Below are positions 61,664 to 64,000 of a stretch of 64,000 bases of DNA, one piece after another. Made by a program: the position numbers and the translations under genes. The first letter of the stretch is position 1. Each line of letters starts with the position of its first letter. The notes beneath the pieces are model-generated. The model saw only the letters and a list, made by a program, of their open reading frames with translations, did no database searches and was not told where the DNA came from. Source of the DNA: Salinispora arenicola (GTDB lineage: Bacteria > Actinomycetota > Actinomycetes > Mycobacteriales > Micromonosporaceae); the NCBI RefSeq assembly GCF_006716065.1, contig NZ_VFOL01000001.1, forward strand, positions 5,084,001-5,148,000, given 5' to 3'.

Positions 61664-62557
61664 ATGGCCGACACCGCCCTGGCCGGCCCCGATGCGGGCC
61701 TGACCCAGGCGCAGCTGGCCGCGCGACACGGGCTGCAGATCGCTGGTGAGCGCCGGCCGCTGCTCGAATACAGCCGTGGGCTCTGGGCTTACCGGCACTT
61801 CATTGCCGCGTACGCCAACGCCAAACTCCTCGCCTCGTACAGCAGTGCCAGACTGGGCCAGATCTGGCAGGTGCTGACCCCACTGACCAACGTCGCGGTC
61901 TACTACCTGATCTTCGGCGTGGTGCTACGGCAGAACGAGATCCCCAACTTCATCGCGTACCTGGCCACCGGCCTGTTCATCTTCAACTTCACCCAGACCT
62001 CGGTGATGGCCGGTACACAGTCGATCAGCGGCAACCTCGGGCTGATCCGTGCCCTGCACTTCCCCCGGGCGAGCCTGCCGCTGGCCGCCACCCTCACCCA
62101 GTTCCAACAGCTGATGGCCTCGATGATCGTTTTGATGGCCATCGTGCTGGTCACCGGCGAACCACTCACGGTGGAGTGGCTGCTGCTTCCGCCGGCCCTG
62201 CTACTCCAAGCGGTGTTCAACGCCGGCGTGGTGATGACGGTCGCCCGAATGGGCGCCAAGGCCAGCGACCTGAAGCAGGTCATGCCATTCGTCCTGCGGA
62301 CCTGGATGTACGGCTCTGGAGTGCTCTACAACGTCGAGCTATTCGAACGATTGCCCGGTTGGGTCACCGCCCTGGTCCAGTACAACCCTTTGCTGGTCTA
62401 CATCGAGCTGGCCCGGTACGCGTTGCTGGAGCAGGCCCCACTGCTCAACGATTCGCTGCTGCAACTCTGGCTGGTCGCCGCCGGCTGGGCTGTGGTGGCG
62501 GGCATCGGGGGGTTCATCTACTTCTGGCGCGGCGAACAGGAATACGGCCGTGGTTGA
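61664..62557 (+). CDS. ABC-2 type exporter permease (polysaccharide/teichoic acid type)
   Basis: A 297-residue permease with six membrane helices, of the ABC-2 type. The first cytoplasmic part (LLASYSSARLGQIWQVLTPL) is a conserved feature of TagG/Wzm-like exporters of cell-surface polysaccharides or lipid-linked sugars. The helices (VYYLIFGVVLRQNEIPNFIA, MIVLMAIVLVTGEPLTVEWL, WLVAAGWAVVAGIGGFIYFW) are clear. The transported glycan is unknown since no glycosyltransferase gene lies nearby. The ATPase gene overlaps its last residues (start 62550). The promoter region is shared with the TetR gene. The ATG at 61664 has only a weak ribosome site. Confidence 0.85.
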   Translation: MADTALAGPDAGLTQAQLAARHGLQIAGERRPLLEYSRGLWAYRHFIAAYANAKLLASYSSARLGQIWQVLTPLTNVAVYYLIFGVVLRQNEIPNFIAYLATGLFIFNFTQTSVMAGTQSISGNLGLIRALHFPRASLPLAATLTQFQQLMASMIVLMAIVLVTGEPLTVEWLLLPPALLLQAVFNAGVVMTVARMGAKASDLKQVMPFVLRTWMYGSGVLYNVELFERLPGWVTALVQYNPLLVYIELARYALLEQAPLLNDSLLQLWLVAAGWAVVAGIGGFIYFWRGEQEYGRG

Positions 62558-63368
62558 ACAGTTCGCAGGGTCCGACGAGGCCACCATGGCACTGCCCACC
62601 ATCACGCCGCGAACCCCCACGGTGGTCGTGGACGAGGCACACATCGTCTACCGGGTGCACATGGGGGCCGCCGCCGCAGGCAGCGCGGCCGCCTCGCTGC
62701 GCCGGTTGATCAAGCGCACCTCCGCTCCCAACGTACGGGAGGTCCACGCGGTCAAGGGGATCACCTTCACCGCGTATCGAGGTGAGGCGATCGGGCTGAT
62801 CGGCAGTAACGGCTCGGGCAAGTCAACCCTGTTACGGGCGATCGCCGGCCTGCTCCCGGTCGACCGGGGCGCGATCTACGCCCAAGGGCAGCCATCCTTG
62901 CTCGGCGTTAACGCCGCCCTCCTCAACGACCTCTCCGGAGAGCGAAACGTCACCCTCGGCTGTCTGGCCATGGGCATGCGACCGGACGAGGTCGCCCGAC
63001 TCACCCCGGAAATCATCGAGTTCTCCGGCATCAACCAGCGCGGCGACTTCGCCTCACTTCCGATGCGTACCTACTCCTCCGGTATGGCGGCCCGGCTACG
63101 CTTCGCGATCGCCGCCGCGAAGAAGCACGAGGTGCTTCTCATCGACGAGGCACTGGCCACCGGCGACAAGGGCTTCCGTAAACGCAGCGAACAACGGGTC
63201 CGGGAGCTACGGGAGAGCGCCGGCACCGTGTTCCTGGTCAGCCACCAACTCTCCTCCATCCGTGACACCTGTGAACGGACGATCTGGCTGGAGTCGGGCG
63301 AACTACGTATGGACGGCCCCACTGACGAGGTCATCCGGGCCTACGAGAGCTTTTCCAACGGCAAATAG
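62550..63368 (+). CDS. ABC exporter ATP-binding protein (TagH/Wzt type)
   Basis: A 272-residue ATPase. Walker A is GSNGSGKST (from residue 85), the signature YSSGMAARLRFAI, Walker B VLLIDEALATGD and the H-loop VSHQLSSIRD. The IYAQGQPSLLGVNAALLNDL and FSGINQRGDF segments fit the exporters of surface polysaccharides (Wzt/TagH), though without the C-terminal glycan-binding domain of Wzt. It pairs with the permease to export a lipid-linked glycan. The GTG at 62550 overlaps the permease gene by eight bases; an ATG at 62586 is a possible shorter start. A very strong hairpin lies before the convergent peptidase gene. Confidence 0.9.
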   Translation: MVEQFAGSDEATMALPTITPRTPTVVVDEAHIVYRVHMGAAAAGSAAASLRRLIKRTSAPNVREVHAVKGITFTAYRGEAIGLIGSNGSGKSTLLRAIAGLLPVDRGAIYAQGQPSLLGVNAALLNDLSGERNVTLGCLAMGMRPDEVARLTPEIIEFSGINQRGDFASLPMRTYSSGMAARLRFAIAAAKKHEVLLIDEALATGDKGFRKRSEQRVRELRESAGTVFLVSHQLSSIRDTCERTIWLESGELRMDGPTDEVIRAYESFSNGK

Positions 63369-63484
63369 CGTCGGGACAGCGCCGACAGCGGCACCGACGG
63401 TCGATTGATGCCGTCATCCGTGGGACCCGTGCCAGGAGCGCCACGGCCGACAATCCCGCTCCGCCGAGGTGGCCGCCGCCCACG

Positions 63485-63529
63485 CGGGTGACGGGCACTG
63501 GACCCAGAAGGTCCAGTGCCCGTCACCCG
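63485..63529. terminator. Very strong bidirectional terminator hairpin
   Basis: A 20-bp perfect stem (63485-63504 and 63510-63529) with a 5-base CAGAA loop lies between the convergent ABC operon and the C39-like gene. Confidence 0.85.
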
Positions 63530-63536
63530 AGGTTGG

Positions 63537-64000
63537 TCAGGCCGAGTAGCCGCGGGTGGCGGCCCAGTTCGCCAGCGCGATCGTAGTCATCCAGTACGAC
63601 GCGACCGCCGGATTTGCCGAATCGGCGACCTGCACGAGTCGGCCATCGTCGTCGTACCCGACCACGGCGACGTAGTGCCCGCCGGGGAAGGAGTGCCAAC
63701 CACCTCCGGTGTCGGTGGCTGACCCGGCCACGTTGACCACCACGCTCCGGCCGTCGGTGATGGCTCCGACGACGTCAGCCTGCAACTGGTCCATCTGAGC
63801 CGGAGTGGCAGCGCCGGCCCGGATCATTCGGGTCTGGTACGGGGAACCCTCAACGACGGCGTTGAGCACTCGCGTGGTGTCCTCGGCCGAGTCGGTGCCG
63901 AACTGGTCGGTACCGAGCGGCCCGGCGAGTTCGTCCTGCGTCCGCTCGATGCCAGCCGCGCTGAGGGCGTTGCGGACGGCGGCCGGACCGCAGTAGTAGA
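63537..64000 (-). CDS. C39-like cysteine peptidase, C-terminal part, cut by window edge
   Basis: The last 154 codons of a minus-strand gene run off the right edge. The first residues in the window read YYCGPAAVRNALSAAGIERT, the catalytic Cys motif of C39/papain-like peptidases. The later GGHYVAVVGYDDDGRLVQVA gives the catalytic His, and VADSANP the Asp. Such domains occur in bacteriocin-processing transporters or, as stand-alone proteins, in secreted actinomycete peptidases. The N-terminus is outside the window, so secretion cannot be judged. It is convergent with the ABC ATPase and separated by the hairpin. Confidence 0.85.
   Translation of the reverse strand, partial: YYCGPAAVRNALSAAGIERTQDELAGPLGTDQFGTDSAEDTTRVLNAVVEGSPYQTRMIRAGAATPAQMDQLQADVVGAITDGRSVVVNVAGSATDTGGGWHSFPGGHYVAVVGYDDDGRLVQVADSANPAVASYWMTTIALANWAATRGYSA

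Overview
The window is very GC-rich, gene-dense DNA from a filamentous actinomycete. Family Micromonosporaceae (Micromonospora or Salinispora-like) is the best guess. This rests on the pervasive G/C third codon positions, many GTG starts and GTGA/ATGA stop-start overlaps, and typical actinobacterial families (DUF2795, DUF397 with a DUF5753 regulator, GPP34, PAC2, App1, class F sortase, DUF3516 helicase). I see no tRNA, rRNA, transposase, integrase or CRISPR array. The sequence looks chromosomal, mostly core, with small accessory patches.

Layout. 0-7.6 kb: a stress and envelope group (ChaB fragment, DUF2795, SRPBCC, mechanosensitive-channel-like protein, 17M-type general stress protein), an S-adenosylhomocysteine-hydrolase-like gene with altered active-site residues, and a frameshifted FAD oxidoreductase. 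7.9-17.9 kb: a permease/acetyltransferase pair, GPP34, a Scr1-type regulator with its DUF397 partner, HrpB helicase, PP2C phosphatase, succinate-semialdehyde dehydrogenase and a monooxygenase-like membrane protein. 18-26.4 kb: PAC2, exonuclease III, a sulfotransferase with different base use, a class F sortase with a membrane partner, TrmB and a Ski2-like helicase. 26.4-31.7 kb: a gene-poor patch with a decayed acetyltransferase, an XRE regulator, an LPXTG-anchored RCC1-repeat protein and an unknown gene behind an inverted repeat. 31.7-38.6 kb: an MFS exporter, a TetR/DJ-1 operon and HrpA. 38.7-44.5 kb: a degenerate tandem repeat, a LysR regulator divergent from the sdhCAB operon, and a metallo-beta-lactamase-fold hydrolase. 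44.6-57.4 kb: Tex, a secreted M14 carboxypeptidase, NAD kinase, phosphoglucomutase, App1, a GT-C-like membrane protein and an unknown gene. 57.4-64 kb: a TAXI solute-binding lipoprotein convergent with a two-component system, a TetR regulator divergent from a polysaccharide-type ABC exporter, and the end of a C39-like peptidase.

Working together. sdhCAB encodes a complete fumarate-reductase-like succinate dehydrogenase and sits next to a LysR gene whose start codon lies inside a perfect inverted repeat. The sortase overlaps a gene for a membrane-anchored secreted protein, and an LPXTG substrate lies 6 kb away. Two TetR genes each have a palindrome in their promoter region. Three DExH helicases, Tex, TrmB and exonuclease III give the window a nucleic-acid-maintenance flavour. 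Several genes have a -10-like box only 6-11 bases before the start codon, which suggests leaderless transcripts.
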